Assembly: GCF_041687215.1 (NCBI RefSeq) | Contig: NZ_JAWLCI010000006.1 | Coordinates: 1 to 64,000, forward strand | Reading direction: 5' to 3' | From: Mariniphaga sp041687215 | Lineage (GTDB): Bacteria > Bacteroidota > Bacteroidia > Bacteroidales > Prolixibacteraceae | Length of the DNA stretch: 64,000 nucleotides | Shown here: positions 34,347-42,356 of the stretch, one piece after another | Numbering within the stretch: the stretch's first letter is position 1 | How the letters are laid out: each line of letters begins with the position of its first letter | Translations under genes and position numbers: made by a program | The notes under the pieces: model-generated | Told to the model about the DNA's origin: nothing | The model's input: only the letters and a program-made list of their open reading frames with translations | The model's database searches: none

Positions 34347-34765
34347 TGGCGCTTGAGCTGGAATTTAAAATATCAGGAGGTGATTTTTCCAATGCAGGAA
34401 AAGCTTCGAGTCACATTAAAAAGATGTTGAAGCAACTGAACATTGATGCCAAAAGTATAAAAAGGGTGGTGGTTGCTGTTTATGAAGCTGAAGTAAATGT
34501 AGCTGCACACGCATGGGATGGGATAGTAAAAGCAACCATTGGCGAAAATGATATTATTATAGTTGTATCAGACCGCGGGCCGGGAATTGAAAATATTGAA
34601 CAGGCCATGCAGCCTGGGTTTTCAACCGCTTCAAAAGAGGTGCGGGAAATGGGTTTTGGCGCTGGAATGGGCTTATCGAACATCAAAAAAAATACCGATG
34701 AATTAAGCATTGAAAGCCGGGTGGGTGAAGGTACAACATTAACTTTCAGGTGTTATTATTCATGA
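34346..34765 (+). CDS. RsbW-like anti-sigma/serine kinase ATPase
   Basis: 139 residues, a stand-alone GHKL ATPase domain: N box EAEVNVAAHA near residue 50, G1 DRGPGI near 76, G2 GFGAGMGLSNIKK near 105. No His-kinase dimerisation helices, so it resembles RsbW/RsbT/SpoIIAB serine kinases, the natural opponent of the SpoIIE-type phosphatase in the divergent operon. The phospho-accepting (STAS) protein usual in such switches is not seen nearby; a DRTGG protein could take its place (inference). Overlaps the next gene by 4 nt (ATGA). Confidence 0.82.
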   Translation: MALELEFKISGGDFSNAGKASSHIKKMLKQLNIDAKSIKRVVVAVYEAEVNVAAHAWDGIVKATIGENDIIIVVSDRGPGIENIEQAMQPGFSTASKEVREMGFGAGMGLSNIKKNTDELSIESRVGEGTTLTFRCYYS

Positions 34766-36129
34766 AAGAAAAACAAAAATACCATGCTTTGAAAGTGGAT
34801 ACAGAAAAATGTTTTGGCTGTACCCACTGTATGAAAAGTTGTCCAACTGAGGCCATTAGAATTGTTAACGGCATAGCGGTAATTGATCCTGGGCGTTGCG
34901 TAGATTGCGGGAACTGCCTGCGGGCCTGTCCGGCTGATGCCATTTATGTTGTTCACGACAATATAAGTCAGATTGAAAATTATAAATACCGCGTGGTTTT
35001 GTTTCCCTCGGTTTTCGTGGGTCAGTTTTCTGAGATTTATTCTGAAGGACAGATTTATGAAGCTTTGCTGAAATTAGGTTTTACACATATTTTTGAAGTA
35101 GAGCAACCGGTTGAATGGTTGATGGAATCGGTTAAAGAAAGCCGGAAAGAGGTGGCAGAGGGTCCGCTGATTTCTTCGTTTTGCCCGGCTGTGGTGCGTT
35201 TGATTCAATGCAAATATCCGTCGCTGGTTAACAATATTTCCCGCAGGAAAGCACCTCACGATTTAGCAGCTCATTTTGCCATTCAGCAATTGAAAAAGAA
35301 GGGAGCTACAGAAAACGAAATCGGAATTTTTTATGTTTCGCCATGTTCGGCAAAAATGGCAGCGGTGAACCAGCCGGTTGCTGAAAAAGAATCCATTGTT
35401 ACGGGCATCATTAATATGAAAGATTTGTATAACCGCCTCATGAAACTGATTCCGGTAAAAGAGCAGATTAACACTTCAGAATACAGAAAATATCTGAGTA
35501 AAGAAGGGATTTTGTGGAGTTTGCCACGTGGCGAAACTTCGTGGTACAAAAAAAAGTCAATGGCTATTGACGGCATTCATAATGTGGTGAAATTTCTTGA
35601 ACGACTTGAAAATGATGAAGTTCCCGAATTCGATTTTCTGGAACTGAAATCGTGCAACCTGGGTTGTGCCGGGGGAATTCTTTTAACCGGGAACCGGTTT
35701 CTTACAGTGGAACGTTTGCAAAAAAGAGCTGCACAATATCCAAAAGCCAGTCAGATTTTAACGCACGAGTGGGATAAGGAAAGCACGAAAGCCAAACTGG
35801 TTTCAGAAAAAATTGAACCAAAACCGGTATTTGTACTGGATGAAAACAGGACGCGTGCGCTCGAAAAAATGCAAAGAATAAACAATATTCTTTGCCAGTT
35901 GCCAGGCATCGACTGCGGCGGTTGCGGAGCTCCCAACTGCCACGCCCTGGCCGAAGATATTGTGCAGGGAAAAGCCCGGATGACGGACTGCGTTTTCTTG
36001 CAGAATAAATATGTGAAAGAACAAAAAATTAAACCGGAAAAAGCGTATAAAAACCTGGAAAAAAAGTGGGGTGAAAAACGCTTTGAAGCCGATTGTAATA
36101 AAAAAGGAAGACGAAATGAAGGTTTCTGA
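34762..36129 (+). CDS. Putative sensory [FeFe]-hydrogenase (HydS-like)
   Basis: 455 residues, ATG overlapping the previous stop. Two [4Fe-4S] ferredoxin motifs (CFGCTHCMKSCP, CVDCGNCLRACP) are followed by a reduced H-cluster domain and a C-terminal Fe-S motif (CGGCGAPNC). The H-cluster ligand cysteines are kept: L1 SSFCPA (Cys141), L2 SPCSAK (Cys195), L3 KSCNLGC (Cys298, Cys302). But the proton-relay Cys of canonical TSCCP is Phe140, the L2 Met is Ser, and the L2 Glu is missing. This is the pattern of non-catalytic sensory group C/D proteins. With the neighbouring kinase, phosphatase and PAS genes it probably senses H2 or redox state. The H-cluster itself is not proven. Confidence 0.82.
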   Translation: MKEKQKYHALKVDTEKCFGCTHCMKSCPTEAIRIVNGIAVIDPGRCVDCGNCLRACPADAIYVVHDNISQIENYKYRVVLFPSVFVGQFSEIYSEGQIYEALLKLGFTHIFEVEQPVEWLMESVKESRKEVAEGPLISSFCPAVVRLIQCKYPSLVNNISRRKAPHDLAAHFAIQQLKKKGATENEIGIFYVSPCSAKMAAVNQPVAEKESIVTGIINMKDLYNRLMKLIPVKEQINTSEYRKYLSKEGILWSLPRGETSWYKKKSMAIDGIHNVVKFLERLENDEVPEFDFLELKSCNLGCAGGILLTGNRFLTVERLQKRAAQYPKASQILTHEWDKESTKAKLVSEKIEPKPVFVLDENRTRALEKMQRINNILCQLPGIDCGGCGAPNCHALAEDIVQGKARMTDCVFLQNKYVKEQKIKPEKAYKNLEKKWGEKRFEADCNKKGRRNEGF

Positions 36130-36463
36130 TTTGGTGGAAAAATACAAACTGAAAGTTTTTGCCGGTGAGCAGGTACTTGATAATGAAATTTCAGGCGGAT
36201 ATGTTTCCGACCTGCTGAGCGATGTGATGGGGAATGCTGCCGAAAATGAGGTATGGATTACCCTGCAAACCCACCAAAATATAATGGCCATTGCTTCGCT
36301 GAAAGATTTGGCCGCGGTTATTTTGGTGAAAGGCCTTGAACCGGATGAAGACACCCTGGAACGTAGCCGGGATGAAGGAATTCCGTTGCTGGGAACAGAT
36401 AAAGGAACGTTTGAAATGGCCGGAAAACTTTTTGCTGATTTAAATTCAGATTCGAACCAGTAA
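36116..36463 (+). CDS. DRTGG-domain protein 2
   Basis: 115 residues from the ATG at 36116, which overlaps the end of the sensory hydrogenase gene by 14 nt (an upstream GTG would add an unconserved extension). MKVSDLVEKYKLKVFAG and GGYVSDLLSDVMGNA align with DRTGG protein 1, so the two are paralogs flanking the sensor. A ligand-binding or adaptor role is inferred. A 55-nt gap to the PHP gene leaves space for an internal promoter. Confidence 0.75.
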   Translation: MKVSDLVEKYKLKVFAGEQVLDNEISGGYVSDLLSDVMGNAAENEVWITLQTHQNIMAIASLKDLAAVILVKGLEPDEDTLERSRDEGIPLLGTDKGTFEMAGKLFADLNSDSNQ

Positions 36464-36518
36464 TTGATTTTTCTGAGTTTCTCTCTTTACTTTGTACTTA
36501 CATCTAAAATCTGTTATT

Positions 36519-37259
36519 ATGAACAAATACAGGGCCGATTTACATATTCACACGTTGTTGTCGCCCTGTGCCAGTCTGGAAATGACACCGCAAGCTATTG
36601 TGGAAAAAGCCAAAGCAAGTGGCTTGCATATTATTGGCGTTACCGATCATAATTCAACAAAACACAGTTTGCTGGTTAAAAAGCTTGCCGAAAAGGAAGG
36701 GATTTTTACGTTAACCGGCGCTGAAGTTACCACAAAAGAGGAGGTACATTGTCTTGTTTTTTTTGAACAACCGGAACAACTAATTCAATTTCAGCAATAT
36801 ATTGAAGAAAATATTACCCGTATTCCCAACTCTGAGGAATACTACGGATACCAGCCGGTAATTGAAGAGGATGAAAATATTCTGGAGATGGTGCCTTATT
36901 ATTTGCCGGCTGCACTAAAAGTTGGAATTGAAAAAATTCAAAAGCGTGTTGATGAGCTAAATGGACTGTTTATTCCGGCACATGTTGATCGATCTGTTAA
37001 CGGAATATTAAGCCAGCTTGGGTTTATTCCACCCTCGTTAAAGTACGATGCACTGGGGCTTTCAAGACATGGTTCAGAAAAACATGTTATAGAACAATAT
37101 GTTATACAAAATAAAACCACCTTTATTCGCAATTCCGATGCACATAATCCCGAACAAATTGGCGAAATTTACACCGTTTTTAATTTGGAAGAAATTAATT
37201 TTTCAGAGATAAAAAAAGCATTGAATCAACAAGATAACCGATTTTGTGAATTGCCATGA
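36519..37259 (+). CDS. PHP-domain phosphoesterase
   Basis: 246 residues from ATG 36519. Metal-binding motifs of the PHP superfamily: DLHIHTLLSPC near residue 7, GVTDHNS near 40, IPAHVDR near 153 and RNSDAHN near 205. PHP proteins hydrolyse phosphoesters; the substrate is unknown. A PHP gene followed immediately by a HATPase gene and HydABC subunits recurs in anaerobes with trimeric hydrogenases, so a link to H-cluster enzyme regulation is likely. Overlaps the next gene by 4 nt. Confidence 0.82.
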   Translation: MNKYRADLHIHTLLSPCASLEMTPQAIVEKAKASGLHIIGVTDHNSTKHSLLVKKLAEKEGIFTLTGAEVTTKEEVHCLVFFEQPEQLIQFQQYIEENITRIPNSEEYYGYQPVIEEDENILEMVPYYLPAALKVGIEKIQKRVDELNGLFIPAHVDRSVNGILSQLGFIPPSLKYDALGLSRHGSEKHVIEQYVIQNKTTFIRNSDAHNPEQIGEIYTVFNLEEINFSEIKKALNQQDNRFCELP

Positions 37260-37804
37260 AAACCATCTCAGACCATGTGCTTGATATTGTGCAGAATTCG
37301 GTGAGTGCAAAAGCAACATTGATTGAAATCATAGTTGAAGAGGACAAAAAAAGTAACCTTTACAACCTGACTATAAATGACAACGGCTGCGGAATGAGCA
37401 GGGAAGTTTTGGAGCAGGCAGTCAATCCGTTCTTTACATCGCGAACCACCCGGAAAGTTGGACTTGGTTTGCCGCTTTTGAAACAAAATGCAGAAGCGAC
37501 CGGTGGTTCATTTAAGATTAATTCCGAACCCGGAAAAGGAACAGAAGTAAAAGCCGTGTTTCAGCTTGGCCATTTGGACCGGCCTCCGATGGGCGATATT
37601 TGGAATACCTGGTTTTTGAACCTGCTGAGCCACCCGGAAATTCGTTGGATTTACAGACATAGCACCGAAGTAGGTTTTTTCGAGATGGATTCCGCGGAAT
37701 TACTAACAATGCTTGAGGGAGTCTCTCTTCAACAAAAAGAGATAAAACAAGCCATTATTGATATGATAAAAAACAACCTTGATGAGATAGAAGCAAGTAA
37801 GTAA
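37256..37804 (+). CDS. HATPase-domain protein of the hydrogenase operon
   Basis: 182 residues. A GHKL ATPase domain covers ~1-105: HVLDIVQNSVSAKA (N box) near residue 7, DNGCGM near 41, VGLGLPLLKQNAE near 65. The remaining ~75 residues (DRPPMGDIWNTWFLNLLSHP) are conserved only in hydrogenase-linked relatives as far as I know. No dimerisation/phosphoacceptor helices, so it is not a normal histidine kinase. It is the second GHKL protein in the operon and is distinct from the RsbW-like one. Confidence 0.8.
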   Translation: MKTISDHVLDIVQNSVSAKATLIEIIVEEDKKSNLYNLTINDNGCGMSREVLEQAVNPFFTSRTTRKVGLGLPLLKQNAEATGGSFKINSEPGKGTEVKAVFQLGHLDRPPMGDIWNTWFLNLLSHPEIRWIYRHSTEVGFFEMDSAELLTMLEGVSLQQKEIKQAIIDMIKNNLDEIEASK

Positions 37805-37828
37805 AATAAAAAAATAACCGTTTCAACT

Positions 37829-38224
37829 ATGACAAAAATAAAAACACTGGCTGACCTCCGCAGAATTAAAGAGGAAGTTCAGTCCAAAATCAAATTAAGA
37901 GAGAACAGCGATCATCCCGAACAACTGGTTCAGGTTAAGGTGGGAATGGCAACGTGCGGGATTGCATCCGGCGCCAAAGAAACCATGAAATATTTTGTGG
38001 ATGAGCTGGAGCAGCAAGCCATTGATGCCGTGGTTACACAAACCGGATGTATGGGATATTGTTATGCCGAACCGACCGTAGAAGTTACCCTGCCGGGAAA
38101 AGACTCCGTGGTTTTTGGTTACGTGAATAAAGAAAAAGCCGAAGAAATAATTGATGTGTATATTAAGCGCGGCGAACTCATTGATGGCGTTATTCCGGTA
38201 ACATTTAAAACGATTGACGATTAA
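37829..38224 (+). CDS. Thioredoxin-like [2Fe-2S] ferredoxin
   Basis: 131 residues, a small thioredoxin-like ferredoxin with ATCGIASGAKE near residue 42 and TGCMGYCYAEP near 73, i.e. four cysteines for one [2Fe-2S] cluster, related to the C-terminal half of NuoE. It lies 20 nt before the HydB gene, and probably feeds electrons to or from the hydrogenase complex as an extra subunit or carrier. Confidence 0.82.
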   Translation: MTKIKTLADLRRIKEEVQSKIKLRENSDHPEQLVQVKVGMATCGIASGAKETMKYFVDELEQQAIDAVVTQTGCMGYCYAEPTVEVTLPGKDSVVFGYVNKEKAEEIIDVYIKRGELIDGVIPVTFKTIDD

Positions 38225-38244
38225 CAATTTTCAACCAATCAGAT

Positions 38245-40038
38245 ATGACCGATTATAAAATACATCTGCTCATTTGCGGCGGAACCGGCTGTAAAGCAGC
38301 AGAAAGTGATGAAATAAAAAACCAATTGAAGCATTGGATTGAGGAAGTGGGTCTGGAGGACGAAGCGCAGGTGGTTTTTACCGGTTGCTTCGGATTTTGT
38401 GAAAAAGGCCCGATTGTAAAGGTATTGCCCGACAATACTTTTTATGTTGGTGTTACACCTGCCGATGCTGAGGATATTGTAAAAGAGCACCTGGTTAAAG
38501 GAAGGATGGTTCCGCGGCTACTTTACAAAGACCCCATTACCAACCAGCAGATTAGCGATTCCAAAGGCATGGATTTTTACAAAAAACAAACACGAATTGC
38601 CCTCCGGAATTGTGGTTTTATCAATCCTGAAAGTATTGATGAATACATTTCGCGCGATGGTTATGCCGCTTTGGGAAAATGCCTTACTGAATATTCGCCG
38701 GAAGAAACCATAAAAGAAATTAAAGAATCTGGTTTGCGGGGTCGTGGCGGTGGCGGATTTCCTACCGGATTAAAATGGGAAATCACCCGAAAATCAGAAG
38801 CTGATCAGAAATACGTGGTTTGCAATGCCGACGAAGGCGACCCGGGTGCGTTTATGGATCGTTCCATTCTGGAAGGCGATCCACACTCGGTAATTGAAGC
38901 CATGGCCGTTTGCGGGTATTGCATCGGCGCCGACAAAGGCCTGGTTTACATCAGGGCAGAATATCCACTTGCCATTGAACGACTGAAAACAGCATTAAAT
39001 CAGGCACGCGAATATGGTTTGCTGGGTGATGATATTTTGGGAACCGGTTTTAATTTTGAAATTGATATTCGGCTTGGAGCCGGAGCTTTCGTTTGCGGCG
39101 AAGAAACCGCGCTAATCCATTCCATGGAAGGTTTGCGGGGCGAACCTACTTTTAAACCACCGTTTCCGTCCGTTTCAGGTTACCTGGGAAAACCTACCAA
39201 CGTGAACAACGTGGAAACTTTTGCCAACATTCCGGTTATCATTAACAAGGGAGCAAGCTGGTTCAACAAAATTGGTACTGAAAATTCGAAAGGAACCAAA
39301 GTATTTGCATTGGCCGGAAAAATCAACAATGTTGGTTTGATTGAAGTCCCCATGGGAACCACGCTACGTGAGGTTATTTATGATATTGGCGGCGGTATTA
39401 AGGATGGGAAAGGGTTTAAATCGGTTCAAACCGGTGGGCCCTCCGGTGGCTGTTTAACCAAAGATTTTCTGGATACTCCAATTGATTATGACAATTTGCT
39501 TGCTGCCGGTTCCATGATGGGTTCGGGTGGAATGATTGTGATGGACGAAGACGATTGTATGGTTGGAATCGCCAAATTTTACCTTGAATTTACCCTGGAA
39601 GAATCTTGCGGAAAATGTTCGCCATGCCGTATTGGAAACAAACGCCTGCATGAAATTCTGGAGAAAATTACCAATGGGAATGGGGAGGAAGTTGATATTG
39701 AACGGCTGAAACTATTGAGTAATGTTATAAAAGATACATCGCTTTGCGGGCTCGGTCAAACATCGCCCAACCCGGTTTTATCCACCATTCTTAATTTTGA
39801 AGATGAATACCTGGCACATGTTAATGAAAAACGTTGTCCGTCTGGCCAATGCAAAGCGTTACTGAAATACGACATTATAGAAGATTTATGCACCGGTTGC
39901 ACATTATGTTTCCGCAACTGCCCGGTGGGAGCCATTACCGGCGAAAGAAGGCAACCACATTACATCGACCAGTCGCTTTGCATTAAATGCGGAGTGTGTT
40001 ACGAGAAATGCAAATTTAATGCTATTAAACTTTCATAG
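38245..40038 (+). CDS. hydB: HydB, NuoF-like flavin subunit of [FeFe]-hydrogenase
   Basis: 597 residues. N-terminal thioredoxin-like [2Fe-2S] domain (CGGTGCKAAES, GCFGFCEKGP), then the NuoF core: GLRGRGGGGFPTGLKW near residue 165 (FMN/NADH site), NADEGDPGAFMDR near 193, ESCGKCSPCRIG near 453 ([4Fe-4S]), and a C-terminal 2x[4Fe-4S] ferredoxin domain (CTGCTLCFRNCP, CIKCGVCYEKC). This is the NAD(H)-binding subunit of trimeric, often electron-bifurcating hydrogenases, exchanging electrons among NADH, ferredoxin and HydA. 18 nt separate it from hydA. Confidence 0.94.
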   Translation: MTDYKIHLLICGGTGCKAAESDEIKNQLKHWIEEVGLEDEAQVVFTGCFGFCEKGPIVKVLPDNTFYVGVTPADAEDIVKEHLVKGRMVPRLLYKDPITNQQISDSKGMDFYKKQTRIALRNCGFINPESIDEYISRDGYAALGKCLTEYSPEETIKEIKESGLRGRGGGGFPTGLKWEITRKSEADQKYVVCNADEGDPGAFMDRSILEGDPHSVIEAMAVCGYCIGADKGLVYIRAEYPLAIERLKTALNQAREYGLLGDDILGTGFNFEIDIRLGAGAFVCGEETALIHSMEGLRGEPTFKPPFPSVSGYLGKPTNVNNVETFANIPVIINKGASWFNKIGTENSKGTKVFALAGKINNVGLIEVPMGTTLREVIYDIGGGIKDGKGFKSVQTGGPSGGCLTKDFLDTPIDYDNLLAAGSMMGSGGMIVMDEDDCMVGIAKFYLEFTLEESCGKCSPCRIGNKRLHEILEKITNGNGEEVDIERLKLLSNVIKDTSLCGLGQTSPNPVLSTILNFEDEYLAHVNEKRCPSGQCKALLKYDIIEDLCTGCTLCFRNCPVGAITGERRQPHYIDQSLCIKCGVCYEKCKFNAIKLS

Positions 40039-40056
40039 AAAAGAAATACAGGAACA

Positions 40057-41808
40057 ATGGATACAGTACAATTAACCATAGACAACAAACCGGTAGTCGT
40101 TCAAAAGGGGATTACCATTCTTGAAGCGGCTTCAAGTGCGGGCATACATATCCCTACACTTTGCCACATGAAACTGGATGATTTAAATATTGAAAACAGA
40201 CCCGGAGGTTGCCGCATTTGTGTAGTGGAAGTGGAAGGGCGACGCAATTTGGCGCCTGCTTGCTGCACGGAGGTAGGCGAAGGAATGATCATTAATTCTC
40301 ATTCCATCAGGGTGATAAATGCCCGGCAAACGGTGCTGGAACTTATTCTTTCCGACCATCCGGCTGATTGTCTGATTTGTGCCAAGTCAGGAAAATGTGA
40401 TTTGCAGGATATGGCGCATCACCTTGGAATACGTGAGATTCATTATAAGGGCGAACAGTCAACATATCGCGAAGATACCTCGCCGGCCATTATCCGCGAT
40501 GTGGACAAGTGCATTATGTGTCGCCGTTGCGAAATGATGTGTAACGAAGTACAAACAGTTGGCGTACTTTCTGCCATCAATCGTGGTTTTAATGCGGTGG
40601 TTTCACCCGCTTTTGAAATGAATCTCGACCATTCGGTTTGCACCTATTGCGGGCAATGTGTAGCAGTTTGTCCAACAGGCGCTTTAACCGAAGTGGACCA
40701 AACCGCCCATGTTGTCAGGGCACTATCCGATCCTTCCAAAACCGTAATTGTGCAAACAGCTCCTGCTGTGCGTGCTGCACTTGGTGAAGAATTTGATATG
40801 GAACCAGGAACACTCGTCACGGGAAAACTCGCCGCTGCCCTTCGCCGGCTTGGATTCAATTATGTGTTTGATACCGATTTTGCGGCCGACCTTACCATTA
40901 TGGAAGAAGGTACCGAAATGTTAAACCGTCTTTCACGGTTCCTTGAAGGCGATAAAAGTGTGAAATTGCCCATTCTTACTTCTTGCTGCCCAGCCTGGGT
41001 GAAGTTTTTTGAACACCAGTTTCCTCAGTTAAAAGATATTCCTTCTACTGCGCGCTCACCACAGCAGATGTTCGGCAGTATAGCCAAAACCTATTTCGCT
41101 GAAAAAATGGGCGTTAAAAGGGAAAATTTAGTAGTGGTTTCCATTATGCCTTGTGTAGCCAAAAAATACGAATGTGGCCGCGATGAGTTTAAAGTGAACG
41201 ACAATCCGGATGTAGATTATGCCATTACAACCCGCGAACTTGCCGGATTAATTAAGCTGGCCAATATCAATTTTAGCAAACTGCCCAATGAGGATTTCGA
41301 TTTGCCTATGGGTGAATCAACCGGTGCAGGTGTTATTTTTGGTACCACTGGTGGAGTAATTGAAGCTGCGGTAAGAACTGCATACGAATTATACACTAAA
41401 AAACCACTTCCAAAACTCGATTTCCACGAACTGCGCGGAATGGAAGGCATCCGCCAGGCAACAATCGATTTTGCCGGATTTCCACTAAAAATTGGGATTG
41501 CCCACGGATTGGGAAATGCCCGTAAACTACTTGAAAGAATAGAGTCGGGTGAAAGTGAGTTTCATGCCATTGAAATTATGAGTTGCCCGGGTGGCTGCAT
41601 TGGTGGCGGTGGCCAGCCTTACCATCATGGAAATGCCGAAATTCTGAAAAAACGTCAGATGGCCATTTACCAGGAAGACAGCAATAAGAAAATTCGCAAA
41701 TCGCATGAAAACCCATACATTATTCAGCTTTATGAAGAATTCCTGGGTAAACCGATGAGTGAAAAAGCGCACCACTTATTGCATACAGAATATTTTGACA
41801 GAACGTGA
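40057..41808 (+). CDS. hydA: HydA, catalytic [FeFe]-hydrogenase subunit
   Basis: 583 residues. N-terminal [2Fe-2S] domain (residues ~1-80), a His-Cys [4Fe-4S] site (HPADCLICAKSGKCD), two [4Fe-4S] clusters (CIMCRRCEMMC, CTYCGQCVAVCP), then an intact H-cluster: L1 TSCCPAW (Cys310/311), L2 MPCVAKKYE (Cys366), L3 MSCPGGC (Cys510, Cys514), ending with the small-subunit-like tail. All catalytic residues are present, unlike in the sensory homolog upstream. It reduces protons or oxidises H2 in the cytoplasm with HydB and HydC. Maturases HydE/F/G are not in the window. An inserted element separates it from hydC. Confidence 0.95.
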   Translation: MDTVQLTIDNKPVVVQKGITILEAASSAGIHIPTLCHMKLDDLNIENRPGGCRICVVEVEGRRNLAPACCTEVGEGMIINSHSIRVINARQTVLELILSDHPADCLICAKSGKCDLQDMAHHLGIREIHYKGEQSTYREDTSPAIIRDVDKCIMCRRCEMMCNEVQTVGVLSAINRGFNAVVSPAFEMNLDHSVCTYCGQCVAVCPTGALTEVDQTAHVVRALSDPSKTVIVQTAPAVRAALGEEFDMEPGTLVTGKLAAALRRLGFNYVFDTDFAADLTIMEEGTEMLNRLSRFLEGDKSVKLPILTSCCPAWVKFFEHQFPQLKDIPSTARSPQQMFGSIAKTYFAEKMGVKRENLVVVSIMPCVAKKYECGRDEFKVNDNPDVDYAITTRELAGLIKLANINFSKLPNEDFDLPMGESTGAGVIFGTTGGVIEAAVRTAYELYTKKPLPKLDFHELRGMEGIRQATIDFAGFPLKIGIAHGLGNARKLLERIESGESEFHAIEIMSCPGGCIGGGGQPYHHGNAEILKKRQMAIYQEDSNKKIRKSHENPYIIQLYEEFLGKPMSEKAHHLLHTEYFDRT

Positions 41809-41815
41809 AGAAAAA

Positions 41816-42297
41816 GTCACTGGTCATCAGTCACTAGTCATTAGGAAAAAGAAGTAAATGGTCATTAGGGAAAGAAGTCATTGGGAGAAGAATAAGAAAA
41901 AAAGATAATTATGAAATTGGAAGATTTAAAAGTTTATCAGTTGGCAATGGAAATTGCAGATGACGTCTGGTTTCTTGTTGACAAATGGGATACTTTTCAA
42001 AAATGGACTACCGGAAAACAACTGGTTGATGCTGCAGATTCCATGGCTGCCAATATCAGCGAAGGTTACGGAAGATATTTCTATAAGGAAAACCAGCAGT
42101 TTCAGTACTATTCCCGAGGTTCTCAATCCGAAACAATTACCTGGCTAACAAAAGCTCACAACCGAAAACTTATTTCCGATGAAGTTTTTAACGATTTTAT
42201 GAAACGGCTGGAAGAACTTGGAAAACGGCACAACAATTACATCAAATCTATTGGCCGGACTTCCACTCCTAATGACCAATGATCAATGACCATTGAC
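41816..42297 (+). mobile_element. Four-helix-bundle element B with 30-bp inverted arms
   Basis: Left terminal 30 nt (41816-41845) and right terminal 30 nt (42268-42297) are inverted complements at 24 of 30 positions. Both are built of 7-nt units: left GTCACTG, GTCATCA, GTCACTA, GTCATTA; right TAATGAC, CAATGAT, CAATGAC, CATTGAC. More left-type units follow to about 41889 with purine-rich spacers. The right arm overlaps the last codons of the enclosed gene. It begins 7 nt after the hydA stop and interrupts the hydA-hydC junction, in operon direction. No transposase; mobility is inferred. Confidence 0.6.
41911..42282 (+). CDS. Four-helix-bundle protein (23S rRNA IVS type), copy B
   Basis: 123 residues. 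LKVYQLAMEIADDVW, ADSMAANISEGYGRYFYKEN and the RGSQSET block are the classic signature of the IVS/four-helix-bundle family. The last residues (STPNDQ) are encoded by the right inverted arm of element B, so the arm supplies the stop codon. Function unknown; no relation to hydrogenase chemistry is expected. Distant in sequence from copies A and C, so recent duplication within this genome is unlikely. Confidence 0.9.
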   Translation: MKLEDLKVYQLAMEIADDVWFLVDKWDTFQKWTTGKQLVDAADSMAANISEGYGRYFYKENQQFQYYSRGSQSETITWLTKAHNRKLISDEVFNDFMKRLEELGKRHNNYIKSIGRTSTPNDQ

Positions 42298-42356
42298 AGT
42301 TCTTTTAAAACGGAATAATTGAATTTTTAAAGAGAAATACCAAAAATATTGATGTC

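Noticed and set aside
34762..36129. Sensory hydrogenase annotated as a second catalytic hydrogenase
   Set aside because: Proton-relay Cys and L2 Met/Glu are missing, and it lacks the N-terminal [2Fe-2S] and His-Cys clusters of HydA.
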